Positions 25,190-33,006 of a stretch of 64,000 bases of DNA are shown piece after piece; position 1 is the stretch's first letter, and each line of letters opens with the position of its first letter. The notes below the pieces were generated by a model. That model was not told the origin of the DNA. It made no database searches and saw only the letters and a program-made list of their open reading frames with translations. Position numbers and translations under genes: made by a program. Source of the DNA: Lacinutrix sp. Hel_I_90 (GTDB lineage: Bacteria > Bacteroidota > Bacteroidia > Flavobacteriales > Flavobacteriaceae); assembly GCF_000934685.1 (NCBI RefSeq), contig NZ_JYNQ01000001.1:930001-994000 (forward strand), given 5' to 3'.

Positions 25190-26110
25190 TTGTCTTTGAA
25201 TACTGCTAATAAATATCTTATTGCTGTAGTTGGGCCAACCGCTATTGGAAAAACTAATTTGAGTATAAAATTGGCGCAACATTTTAATACGGAAATCCTT
25301 TCGGCAGACTCCAGACAGTTTTTTAAAGAAATGCAAATTGGGACCGCTGCTCCAAGTTCAGAAGAATTAGCTCAAGCACAGCATCATTTTATTCAACATA
25401 AATCTATTGAGGAGGAATATAACGTTGGCACGTTTGAAAAAGAAGCCGTTCAAAAAATAACAGCATTGCATAAAACCCATAATATTGTTATTATGGTAGG
25501 CGGTTCTGGTTTATACGTAGATGCGGTAACAAAAGGTCTTGATTACTTCCCAGAGGTCGACAAAAACATTAGAGAACAGTTAAATCTTCAATTGGAAAAT
25601 AATGGTTTAGAAGCCCTTCAACTTCAACTAAAACAATTAGATCCTACAACATACAATACCATTGCTTTAGACAATCCACAACGTGTTATTCGGGCTTTAG
25701 AGGTTTGCATTGGTAGTCACCTACCTTATTCGTCCTTTTTAAATAAGGACAAAAATAACAGAGCTTTTAAAACACTAACGATTGGCCTAACTGCTGAGCG
25801 CTCAATTATTTATGAACGCATTGAAAAACGTGTTGATTTAATGTTAGAATCTGGACAATTAGAAGAGGCAAAATCATTATACAATAGAAAAGAACGCAAT
25901 GCCTTAAACACTGTGGGTTATAAAGAATTATTCAACTATTTTGATGGTAAATGGACTCTCGATTTTGCGATTTCTGAGATTAAAAAAAATACACGCCGTT
26001 TTGCTAAACGTCAGCTCACGTGGTTTAAGCGTAACGAAAACACGTTATGGTTTGATTATGAATCTTCTGACGAAATGATCATAAAAAAAATTCAAGAACA
26101 TATCGTTTAA
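25190..26110 (+). CDS. miaA: tRNA dimethylallyltransferase
   Basis: Transfers a dimethylallyl group to N6 of A37 in tRNAs reading UNN codons. The 306 residues contain the P-loop GPTAIGKT at 15-22, the family block LSADSRQFFKEMQIGTAAPS, VGGSGLYVDAVTKGLD and the C-terminal KKNTRRFAKRQLTWFKR. Start is a TTG: either 25190, directly abutting the previous stop, or 25196. Both lack a clear ribosome-binding site. With mtaB at 41-42 kb this gives two enzymes of A37 modification in the window. Confidence 0.95.
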   Translation: MSLNTANKYLIAVVGPTAIGKTNLSIKLAQHFNTEILSADSRQFFKEMQIGTAAPSSEELAQAQHHFIQHKSIEEEYNVGTFEKEAVQKITALHKTHNIVIMVGGSGLYVDAVTKGLDYFPEVDKNIREQLNLQLENNGLEALQLQLKQLDPTTYNTIALDNPQRVIRALEVCIGSHLPYSSFLNKDKNNRAFKTLTIGLTAERSIIYERIEKRVDLMLESGQLEEAKSLYNRKERNALNTVGYKELFNYFDGKWTLDFAISEIKKNTRRFAKRQLTWFKRNENTLWFDYESSDEMIIKKIQEHIV

Positions 26111-26194
26111 GCTACCATTTTACTAAATAAATTCGTTTTTGAATTAAAATTTACAGCTAAACTATCTTATCTTTAAGGTGGTAAAACCAACACG

Positions 26195-27466
26195 ATGAAA
26201 GACAAATTACTTTTCCTTTTAAGAAAACTATACAGACTTACAGATAACATTGCATTCTATCCTACTCTATTAGCTATTTTAGGTTTTGTCTTTACCTATA
26301 TAATGATTTTTCTGGAGGAAAAGGGGGTCTCTAAATATCTTTTAGACACTGTTCCTGCTTTGGTTATTAACAACACAGAAACAGCCCGAATCCTCTTAAC
26401 AACATTTATTGGAGGTTTAGTCTCAATCATGGTTTTTAGTTTTTCTATGGTAATGATTTTACTTAATCAAGCCTCAAGCAACTTCTCACCACGTTTATTA
26501 CCCGGTTTAATTAGCAATAGAAGACACCAGATCATTCTGGGTTTCTATATTGCGACTATACTCTACTGTATTTTTATTTTAGTTTATATTGAACCCAACG
26601 GAGACAAATATCAATTACCTGGCTTTTCAGTCTTATTTGCCATTTTATTTATGGTGAATTGCCTCGCTGCTTTTATTTATTTTATCCATTCTATTTCTCA
26701 GGAAATACAAATTAATAACATTATGGATAAAATTTTTAATATCTCGAAGCGTAGAATGCTATATTTAATTGATAATGAAAAATATAGTGAAGATGATTTC
26801 CCTGACACTAAAATTTGGCACCAATACAAATCTGAAAAATCTGGTTATTTACAAAATGTTTCTTTGGGAAATATTGCTAAAATCGCAAAAGACAAAGAAA
26901 CAAAAATTGATGTCGTTGTTATCAAAGGCCTATTCATTTCTGAACACAATACCCTCTTTAAAAGTGAAAAAGAATTAGACAGTGAAACGATTCAAAAAAT
27001 AACCGAGCACTTTGATTTTTCTAAGAGCGAACTTATTGCCGACAACTATGTTTTGGCCTTTAAACAGATTACTGAAGTGGCTATTAAAGCCATGTCTCCT
27101 GGCATTAACGATCCTGGAACAGCTTTAAATGCGATTGATTATTTATCACAATTGTTTTCCTTACGTATTAAGAAAAACGATAAAAGTCAAGCCTATATAG
27201 ACGATATTCCTTATGTCTCTGTTGCTACTGTAAATTTTAAAGTTTTAATTTTTCAAGTAATGGCTGAATTAAGAACCTATTGTAAACATGATGTTATTAT
27301 AGTAGAAAAGCTTTTGATTATGCTATTTCATTTAAAAAGTATAATCAAGGACGACAATAAAAACTATCTGGAGATTGTAGAAGTTGAAATAGAAAGTTTA
27401 CTTGTAGATGCAGAGCGCGCCATAACCAATACACGTGATATCGAATATATCAAGTCTATTATTTAA
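26195..27466 (+). CDS. DUF2254 family membrane protein
   Basis: A 423-residue integral membrane protein. Four predicted helices occur in the first 180 residues (about 20-40, 66-92, 113-132, 146-168), then a cytoplasmic domain with KAMSPGINDPGTALNAIDYL, the diagnostic DUF2254 motif, at about 295-314. The function of the family is unknown; its topology recalls small channel-like proteins. It stands alone between miaA and a bidirectional terminator. Confidence 0.85.
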   Translation: MKDKLLFLLRKLYRLTDNIAFYPTLLAILGFVFTYIMIFLEEKGVSKYLLDTVPALVINNTETARILLTTFIGGLVSIMVFSFSMVMILLNQASSNFSPRLLPGLISNRRHQIILGFYIATILYCIFILVYIEPNGDKYQLPGFSVLFAILFMVNCLAAFIYFIHSISQEIQINNIMDKIFNISKRRMLYLIDNEKYSEDDFPDTKIWHQYKSEKSGYLQNVSLGNIAKIAKDKETKIDVVVIKGLFISEHNTLFKSEKELDSETIQKITEHFDFSKSELIADNYVLAFKQITEVAIKAMSPGINDPGTALNAIDYLSQLFSLRIKKNDKSQAYIDDIPYVSVATVNFKVLIFQVMAELRTYCKHDVIIVEKLLIMLFHLKSIIKDDNKNYLEIVEVEIESLLVDAERAITNTRDIEYIKSII

Positions 27467-27484
27467 TGGTTTAGAATAAAAAAA

Positions 27485-27501
27485 CCACTGTAAAACAGTG
27501 G
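27485..27501. terminator. Bidirectional terminator between convergent genes
   Basis: Arms CCACTG/CAGTGG with loop TAAAA. The flanking A-run gives a T-run on the minus strand, so it fits best as terminator for the two-component operon. Confidence 0.65.
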
Positions 27502-27529
27502 CTTTCATATCAATTTAAATCGTGGTTTT

Positions 27530-28237
27530 TTATTCTGGGTTTACCACTAATCTAAAGCCTTCCCCGTGAATATTAAGTATTTCTACTTTATCATCAACTT
27601 TAAGGTACTTTCTCAGTTTAGCAATGTAGACATCCATACTCCTTGACGTAAAGTAATTATCATCTCTCCATATTTTTGTTAATGCTAATTCTCTAGGCAT
27701 TAAGTCATTTTCATGTAAAGCTAATAAGCGTAATAATTCGTTTTCTTTTGGAGATAACTTTGTTGGTTCACCTCCTTTATAAACTAAAAAACGAAGTTTA
27801 GAATTTAAGTCGAAACCGCCTATTTTAAATTCGAATTGCTTACTATCTGCCACAGTTTCTGTAGCTTTACGCTGCATAATCGCTTTGATTTTCATCAATA
27901 AAACTTCACTATCAAAAGGTTTATTTAAATAGTCATCTGCTCCTACTTTATAACCTTTTAGCACATCTTCCTTCATGGCTTTCGCCGTTAAGAAAATTAT
28001 AGGCACATCGGCATTTTTCTCTCTTATTTCTTTTGCTAGCGTAAAACCATCTTTATAGGGCATCATAACATCTAAGATGCATAAGTCGTAATCATCTTTT
28101 TTGAACTTCTCGAAGCCTTCCATACCATTCTTAGCATGCACCACTTCATAATCATTCATCATCAAATAATCTTTTAAAACAGTTCCGAAATTTGGATCGT
28201 CTTCTACTAATAATATCTTCTTTTGTTGTTCGTCCAT
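27530..28237 (-). CDS. OmpR/PhoB-family response regulator
   Basis: A 235-residue two-component regulator. The receiver domain (about 7-120) has the acidic pocket VEDD at 11-14, the phospho-acceptor Asp56 in LCILDVMMP, Thr84 and Lys107 in NKPFDS. The C-terminal winged-helix domain (about 140-235) contains KLSPKENELLRLLALHENDLMPRELALTKIW in the usual order. Its kinase partner is the upstream gene, 5 nt away. The pair resembles RprY/RprX of Bacteroidota, but the targets cannot be told. Confidence 0.93.
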   Translation of the reverse strand: MDEQQKKILLVEDDPNFGTVLKDYLMMNDYEVVHAKNGMEGFEKFKKDDYDLCILDVMMPYKDGFTLAKEIREKNADVPIIFLTAKAMKEDVLKGYKVGADDYLNKPFDSEVLLMKIKAIMQRKATETVADSKQFEFKIGGFDLNSKLRFLVYKGGEPTKLSPKENELLRLLALHENDLMPRELALTKIWRDDNYFTSRSMDVYIAKLRKYLKVDDKVEILNIHGEGFRLVVNPE

Positions 28238-28242
28238 AATGT

Positions 28243-29808
28243 TTATGATATTAATGGAAGTGTTATTGTAAATGTACTTCCCTTGTCTTTTTCACTTTCT
28301 ACTGATATATGACCATGATGGTCATCTACTATTCTTTTTACATAGGCCAAGCCTAAACCATGCCCTTTTACGTTATGCACATTCCCTGTGTGCTCTCTAT
28401 AAAATTTTTCAAAAACACGTTTAGAAACTGCTTTACTCATGCCGCTACCTTCATCTTTTATATTTACGATAATATTGTTCCCAACATTTAAGGTTTCAAC
28501 CGTAATCTTGGGTTGTTCTGGCGAATACTTAATAGCATTATCCAAAATATTTACTAACACATTCGTAAAATGCGTTTCATTAGCTAACACAGAAGACTTT
28601 GCGGCTTGTAAATTGGTTTCTATATGTCCTCCCCGGTCTTCAACAATCAACTCTACATGAGAGATAGCATCTTCAACTAAGTCGTGTAAACGCACTCTAT
28701 CCTTACGAATGTTTAGCTCGTTTCTTTCAAGTTTAGATATTCGTAATACATTTTCTACTTGTGCATGCATACGTTTATTTTCCTCGCGTATCATATTCAA
28801 ATAGCGCATCACTTTTTCTTTGTCATCAATTATTTTTGGATTTACAATTGAATCTAAAGCGAGATTAATGGTTGCTATTGGTGTTTTAAATTCATGTGTC
28901 ATATTATTTATGAAATCTGTTTTGATTTCAGAAATTTGACGCTGTTTCATAATTTGTTGCAATGCTGTAACAAAAGCAATAACAATTATTGATGTAAACA
29001 CAAATGATAAGGTTAACATCCCAAGAACCGAAGACCAAATAAATTGTTTCCTTTCTGGAAAATTAACCATCAACAGATAATTATTTATATCTCTATTACT
29101 TTGGAACAAAGGCACGCTAACTGTTAATTTATCTTTTAAATCAAAATCTTCTGTTTTGATTTTTGTTGCCAAATCGTTACTATAAATAGCAAATTCATAA
29201 TCTACAGTAATATCATCCTGTATTAATTTGAGCTTTAATAACCGATTAATTCTTTCTACACTAACCCTTTTGTGTATCGGGTTTAAGAAAGCATAATTAT
29301 CGTAATGTGCTTCAAACTGAAGTTCCTCTATACGACCAATGTCTCCTAACTCAACAAGTTGGGTGTCTGATTTCCCATCCAATGAGTTCGATTTATAAAC
29401 CTTGGCCTCATTTTCCCTAATAATGTTTTTAATGCTTGTGGTATCTAAACCTATGTCAAAGAGCGCTGATGATATTTTATAATTCTCTTCAAAAATACCA
29501 TTTCTATATGTTGATGTCTGGTTGGTTTCATTATTATACTCTCTAATGTATAAACTAGAAATCGCAGTGGTATCAATCTTAATAACCTTTCCTGACTCTA
29601 TTTCCCGTTTCAACTTTATAACATGATCCCTAAAATCTTCCTTTTCTATATTCTCCGCAACATAGCTTAAAGTCTTTTTTACGTTAAATGTAAATTGATC
29701 TTCTTTGGTACTTATAGAATTTTTAATGTAATAGGCTTGCACAAAAATAATACCTATTAGAGATAAACTCATTAGAATAACCAGTACGAAAAAAACTTTC
29801 TTACTCAT
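28243..29808 (-). CDS. Two-component sensor histidine kinase
   Basis: A 521-residue membrane kinase. Helix one is at about 7-27 and helix two at about 257-283; the 230 residues between form an extracytoplasmic sensor. The HisKA helix carries the phospho-His in THEFKTPIATINLALD (about 305). The HATPase domain has the N box (NILDNAIKYS), G1 (IKDEGSGM) and G2 (GHGLGLAYVKRIV) boxes. It is followed after 5 nt by its response regulator. A -7 element ends 5 nt before its ATG. Confidence 0.94.
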   Translation of the reverse strand: MSKKVFFVLVILMSLSLIGIIFVQAYYIKNSISTKEDQFTFNVKKTLSYVAENIEKEDFRDHVIKLKREIESGKVIKIDTTAISSLYIREYNNETNQTSTYRNGIFEENYKISSALFDIGLDTTSIKNIIRENEAKVYKSNSLDGKSDTQLVELGDIGRIEELQFEAHYDNYAFLNPIHKRVSVERINRLLKLKLIQDDITVDYEFAIYSNDLATKIKTEDFDLKDKLTVSVPLFQSNRDINNYLLMVNFPERKQFIWSSVLGMLTLSFVFTSIIVIAFVTALQQIMKQRQISEIKTDFINNMTHEFKTPIATINLALDSIVNPKIIDDKEKVMRYLNMIREENKRMHAQVENVLRISKLERNELNIRKDRVRLHDLVEDAISHVELIVEDRGGHIETNLQAAKSSVLANETHFTNVLVNILDNAIKYSPEQPKITVETLNVGNNIIVNIKDEGSGMSKAVSKRVFEKFYREHTGNVHNVKGHGLGLAYVKRIVDDHHGHISVESEKDKGSTFTITLPLIS

Positions 29809-29812
29809 CGTT

Positions 29813-29820
29813 CAAAATTA
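29813..29820 (-). promoter_or_regulatory. -7 element placed for a near-leaderless kinase mRNA
   Basis: TAATTTTG on the minus strand matches TAnnTTTG; its G (29813) is 5 nt before the A of the ATG at 29808. Confidence 0.45.
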
Positions 29821-29859
29821 AGATTTTAACATTTAGTAGCGTGAGCATTTAACCTTACA

Positions 29860-29875
29860 TTAACAAAAATGTTAA
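29860..29875. repeat. Short inverted repeat downstream of coaE
   Basis: Perfect 6-bp arms TTAACA/TGTTAA around AAAA. It lies 3 nt past the coaE stop and about 40 nt upstream of the kinase -7 element; it could be a weak terminator or an operator. Confidence 0.3.
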
Positions 29876-29878
29876 AAT

Positions 29879-30472
29879 TTAAACGTCAGCAACTTTGTTT
29901 AGGAGTAGATTATGGATTTTAAGGACTTGTTTTTTTGTAGAGTCTAGATTGGTGTTCGTAATAACATAATCTGAAAGTCGCACTTTTTCAGCATCTTTCC
30001 ACTGGTTATTTATAATAGCCTGAACTTTTTCTTTAGTAGAATGATCACGTGCAATTACTCGCGCAATTCTTTCTTCTTCTGGTGCAGTTACAGTAATAAT
30101 ATAGTCATAATTTTTATAGGTGTCATTTTCAAATACTATAGCAACCTCACTAATAATATAGGGACCTTGTTGTTTAGCCTTCCACTTTATAAAGTGCTTT
30201 TTTACTTTAGGATGCACAATGGCATTCATTTGTTCAAGCAGATTTTTATTACTAAAAATAGCTTGGGCTAAAAAAGGTCTGTTTAATTCGTTATTTACAT
30301 ACGCTTTTTCCCCAAACAGCTCGATAAGTTTTCTTCTTATTGTTTTAGACGCATTCATCAGCTTTTTAGCTTCTTCATCTGCAATGTAAACGGGTACCCC
30401 TAAGGCTGCAAACACGTTGGCAACTGTGGTTTTTCCGCTACCTATTCCTCCTGTAAGTGCGACGGTTATCAT
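29879..30472 (-). CDS. coaE: Dephospho-CoA kinase
   Basis: Last step of coenzyme A synthesis: ATP-dependent phosphorylation of dephospho-CoA. The 197 residues start with the P-loop GGIGSGKTTVANVF at 8-21. The substrate lid follows (AQAIFSNKNLLEQMNAIVHPKV, about 69-90), then the base-specific TVTAPEEERIARVIARD. It overlaps the upstream YbbR gene by 4 nt, so the two are translationally coupled. The window also has coaBC at 57-58 kb. Confidence 0.95.
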   Translation of the reverse strand: MITVALTGGIGSGKTTVANVFAALGVPVYIADEEAKKLMNASKTIRRKLIELFGEKAYVNNELNRPFLAQAIFSNKNLLEQMNAIVHPKVKKHFIKWKAKQQGPYIISEVAIVFENDTYKNYDYIITVTAPEEERIARVIARDHSTKEKVQAIINNQWKDAEKVRLSDYVITNTNLDSTKKQVLKIHNLLLNKVADV

Positions 30473-31431
30473 TCTATAATTATGAATTCAATTTTTTGTT
30501 GATGCAATCGAGTTGTTTTAACATTATCTGGTCTTTTAACCAACTCTGGTTCAAGATATTTACTATCTTCATTTATGGCTTTATAATCGCATACGACTTT
30601 AAAATCATTAGCGGAAATAGTATTAAAAGCACTTAAACTAGTATAAAAGGAGACATTCACGCTTTTAGGAAAATAGTTTAATGTCGTGTTTTTTGGCACA
30701 TTTATAACTTCAACAGGTATATTTAAAGTGCCTTCACTAAACTTCTCTACCACAGCACTAACAGAAACCTCTTTCGTCTTTATTTTAATTTTTGAATTAA
30801 TAGAGTCTGTTTGTAACCCTACGGTCACATTAAAAGGTTTATTAACATCCTCTAGCTGGAATTCTTTAGTTTCTATGGCTTCTAAATAATACAGTGCAGT
30901 GGAGGGGCCAATTATTTTTATCGAGTCTGGCGTTATTTTCAAACCTTCTAAAGTATCATAACCAAAACTAAAATTAATATTAATATTACTTTTTACAGGA
31001 ATGTATTTTACAGCATTTATGTCAAATGTAAAAAATAAAGTATCTGGTGTTATACTTACAATTTTACTCTCTTTTTTAAACTGCTCTAACACTCCAGCAA
31101 ATCCTTGAGTTTTAGACCAAATATAACCGGTGTCAATTTTTCGAAGGTCTTTATTAAAATCAATAGCCACTTTAGGTTGCTTAAAGGCATATTTTAGCCA
31201 TTTAAACCCAGTAGTCGTCAAGGTTAAATTCAAAGAGTTTAATGAATCATTAAGCAGTATGGACTCATCTGGAATATTTTGTAAATCGACTTTAAATTTA
31301 GCTGTATTAGTAGAAACTTCTGTAAGTTTAGATAAGATTAAAATACCAAAAGCCAAAATAAAAAACAATGCAAAAACATTTATCTTTCTACTTTTAAAAA
31401 GTGATTTTATTTTACTGGAAAGCCTGCTCAT
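30469..31431 (-). CDS. YbbR-like domain protein
   Basis: A 320-residue protein with one N-terminal membrane helix (about 18-36, VFALFFILAFGILILSKL) and a long extracytoplasmic part with YbbR-type beta repeats. In Firmicutes the YbbR/CdaR protein regulates the diadenylate cyclase next door. Here no cyclase gene is adjacent; its partners are a glycosyltransferase upstream (1-nt overlap) and coaE downstream (4-nt overlap). Its role is therefore unknown. Confidence 0.85.
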   Translation of the reverse strand: MSRLSSKIKSLFKSRKINVFALFFILAFGILILSKLTEVSTNTAKFKVDLQNIPDESILLNDSLNSLNLTLTTTGFKWLKYAFKQPKVAIDFNKDLRKIDTGYIWSKTQGFAGVLEQFKKESKIVSITPDTLFFTFDINAVKYIPVKSNININFSFGYDTLEGLKITPDSIKIIGPSTALYYLEAIETKEFQLEDVNKPFNVTVGLQTDSINSKIKIKTKEVSVSAVVEKFSEGTLNIPVEVINVPKNTTLNYFPKSVNVSFYTSLSAFNTISANDFKVVCDYKAINEDSKYLEPELVKRPDNVKTTRLHQQKIEFIIIE

Positions 31432-32438
31432 TATTTTTCTTTAAAGAATAACTTTGGAAAAGTATTTTCTGGATTTTTATTCAATATATGAATATAAAAT
31501 GTTGATTTCAAAAATCCGTAGCCATAACCTAAAAATTGAATGGATAAAGCTATTAAAGACTGAAAAGCAACACTAATATTTTTAGTACTTATTAAGGCGA
31601 GAATAAAAGTGATACCATAGTACAATGTTATAGCGTAAAATGGCAGCAAATATCCAAAAGCAGCAAATACAATTGAAGCAATTATTGCTAAAATAAATAA
31701 AGTAGGAAACCAATACGTTAGCTTTTTAGTCTCTGGATGCCATTTGTTTAAAATAGGTCTTACCATCCCGAACTTATTAACTTGCGTATAAAATTTAGCC
31801 CAAGAAATACGGCGTTTATGATAAACATAAGCCGCAGGAAACACTGCTGTTTCAAAGCCTTCTCGCCATAAACGAATGGACAAATCTGGATCTTCGCCTG
31901 GATGAATACGACCAAAACCACCAGTCGTAGTAAAAGCTAATTTACTTAGTCCCATATTAAAACTTCGTGGTTGAAATTTGGCAACACTTTTTTTGTTTCC
32001 TCGAATACCTCCTGTGGTAATAAACGACGTCATACTAAAGTTTATCGCTTTTTGCAGATTACTAAAAGAGTCGTGCGCTGCATCTGGACCACCAAAGCAA
32101 TCAACATATTTTTTATTAAGTGCTTTATTAACTTCGTCTAAATAGTTTTCAGGCAAAATACAATCACTATCCAAAATAATAAAGTAATTACCTTTAGCTT
32201 GTTGCATCCCATAATTTCTAGAACTTCCCGGGCCAGAATTTGCTTTAAAATAATACGTAATGTTTAATTGAGACTGGTACTGCGCTACAACAGCTTTCGA
32301 AGTTATGGTCGAACCATCTTCAACGATAACAATCTCAAAATCTAAAGTCGTTTTTAAATTAGCAAAACTTTCTAAAAGCTCTTTTGTTTCGTTAGGACGA
32401 TTGAATACAGGAATAATAAAAGAAAAGTGTCTTTGCAT
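31431..32438 (-). CDS. Membrane-bound family 2 glycosyltransferase
   Basis: A GT-A glycosyltransferase of 335 residues. It begins MQRHFSFIIPVFNRPNETKE and has the nucleotide-sugar Asp motif EDGST, the metal motif IILDSDCILP and a HPGEDPDLSIRLWREGFE acceptor loop. Two or three membrane helices lie near the C-terminus (about 245-305). The frame opens 12 codons further upstream, but that part lies inside the terminator of the preceding gene, so I start at the ATG at 32438. Likely transfers sugars onto a surface polymer; the donor is unknown. It overlaps the YbbR gene by one base. Confidence 0.88.
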   Translation of the reverse strand: MQRHFSFIIPVFNRPNETKELLESFANLKTTLDFEIVIVEDGSTITSKAVVAQYQSQLNITYYFKANSGPGSSRNYGMQQAKGNYFIILDSDCILPENYLDEVNKALNKKYVDCFGGPDAAHDSFSNLQKAINFSMTSFITTGGIRGNKKSVAKFQPRSFNMGLSKLAFTTTGGFGRIHPGEDPDLSIRLWREGFETAVFPAAYVYHKRRISWAKFYTQVNKFGMVRPILNKWHPETKKLTYWFPTLFILAIIASIVFAAFGYLLPFYAITLYYGITFILALISTKNISVAFQSLIALSIQFLGYGYGFLKSTFYIHILNKNPENTFPKLFFKEK

Positions 32439-32465
32439 AACACAAATGTAATCTAAAACAATAAA

Positions 32466-32493
32466 AAAAGCCACCCATTTTAGAGTAGCTTTT
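32466..32493 (-). terminator. Terminator of the type IX sorting-domain gene
   Basis: On the minus strand an 11-bp stem with two G-T pairs (arms at 32493-32483 and 32476-32466), loop of 6, followed by a run of T. It lies 28 nt past the stop at 32521. Confidence 0.75.
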
Positions 32494-32520
32494 AGTAGGT
32501 GTATTTTTAAATACTTCCTA

Positions 32521-32877
32521 TTATAATTTTACAAAACGTTTTGTAAGTGTTACCGCTTTGTTTGATGACGTTAATCTTACCAAATAAAAACCACTATTCC
32601 ATTTTGCTATGTTTATTTTAAAAGTTAATGCATTTAATGCTTCTGCGTATATCTTTTTACCTAAAACATCGTACACTTCTAATTGCAAGCCTTCAATTGC
32701 TAATGAAGGTAAGCTAATATTCAATTCATTTTTTCCTGGATTCGGGAATATTGAGAATTTTGTGGGCACATCCAATTGAGGTTTACTTGAAGCATCCTCA
32801 GCATCAATTGTAATCGTTTGCGCAGACATATCTAATGTTAAAAACACAAATAAAATAAAGAGTAATTTTTTCATCAT
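32521..32877 (-). CDS. Minimal type IX secretion (T9SS type A) sorting-domain protein
   Basis: A 118-residue protein consisting of a signal peptide (about 1-20, ending DMSAQ), a linker of about 20 acidic residues, and a T9SS type A sorting domain from about 41 to the end. The domain has its hallmarks: FSIFPNPGKNELNI, LQLEVYDVLGKKIY, WNSGFYLVRLTSS and the KRFVKL end. Sorting domains normally follow cargo of hundreds of residues; here there is almost none. It has its own terminator and carB's terminator lies upstream, so it looks like an independent gene rather than a fragment. Confidence 0.88.
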   Translation of the reverse strand: MMKKLLFILFVFLTLDMSAQTITIDAEDASSKPQLDVPTKFSIFPNPGKNELNISLPSLAIEGLQLEVYDVLGKKIYAEALNALTFKINIAKWNSGFYLVRLTSSNKAVTLTKRFVKL

Positions 32878-32945
32878 AATAAGTAGGTTTTCAATAAAAA
32901 TACGAAAAAAATTTGTGGTGTTGTCTTTTTTAACAGTTTAACATA

Positions 32946-32985
32946 AAAAAAGCACAAACATTCAAATGAACATTTGTACTTTTTT
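32946..32985 (-). terminator. Terminator of carB
   Basis: An 18-bp stem with three G-T pairs on the minus-strand RNA (arms at 32985-32968 and 32963-32946) with loop ATTT and a T-run. It lies 21 nt past the carB stop. Confidence 0.85.
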
Positions 32986-33006
32986 ATATAACTAATAACT
33001 AATGCC

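Noticed and set aside
32439-32474. Upstream start of the glycosyltransferase
   Set aside because: It lies in the terminator hairpin of the preceding gene; MQRHFSFIIPVFN at 32438 is the natural start.
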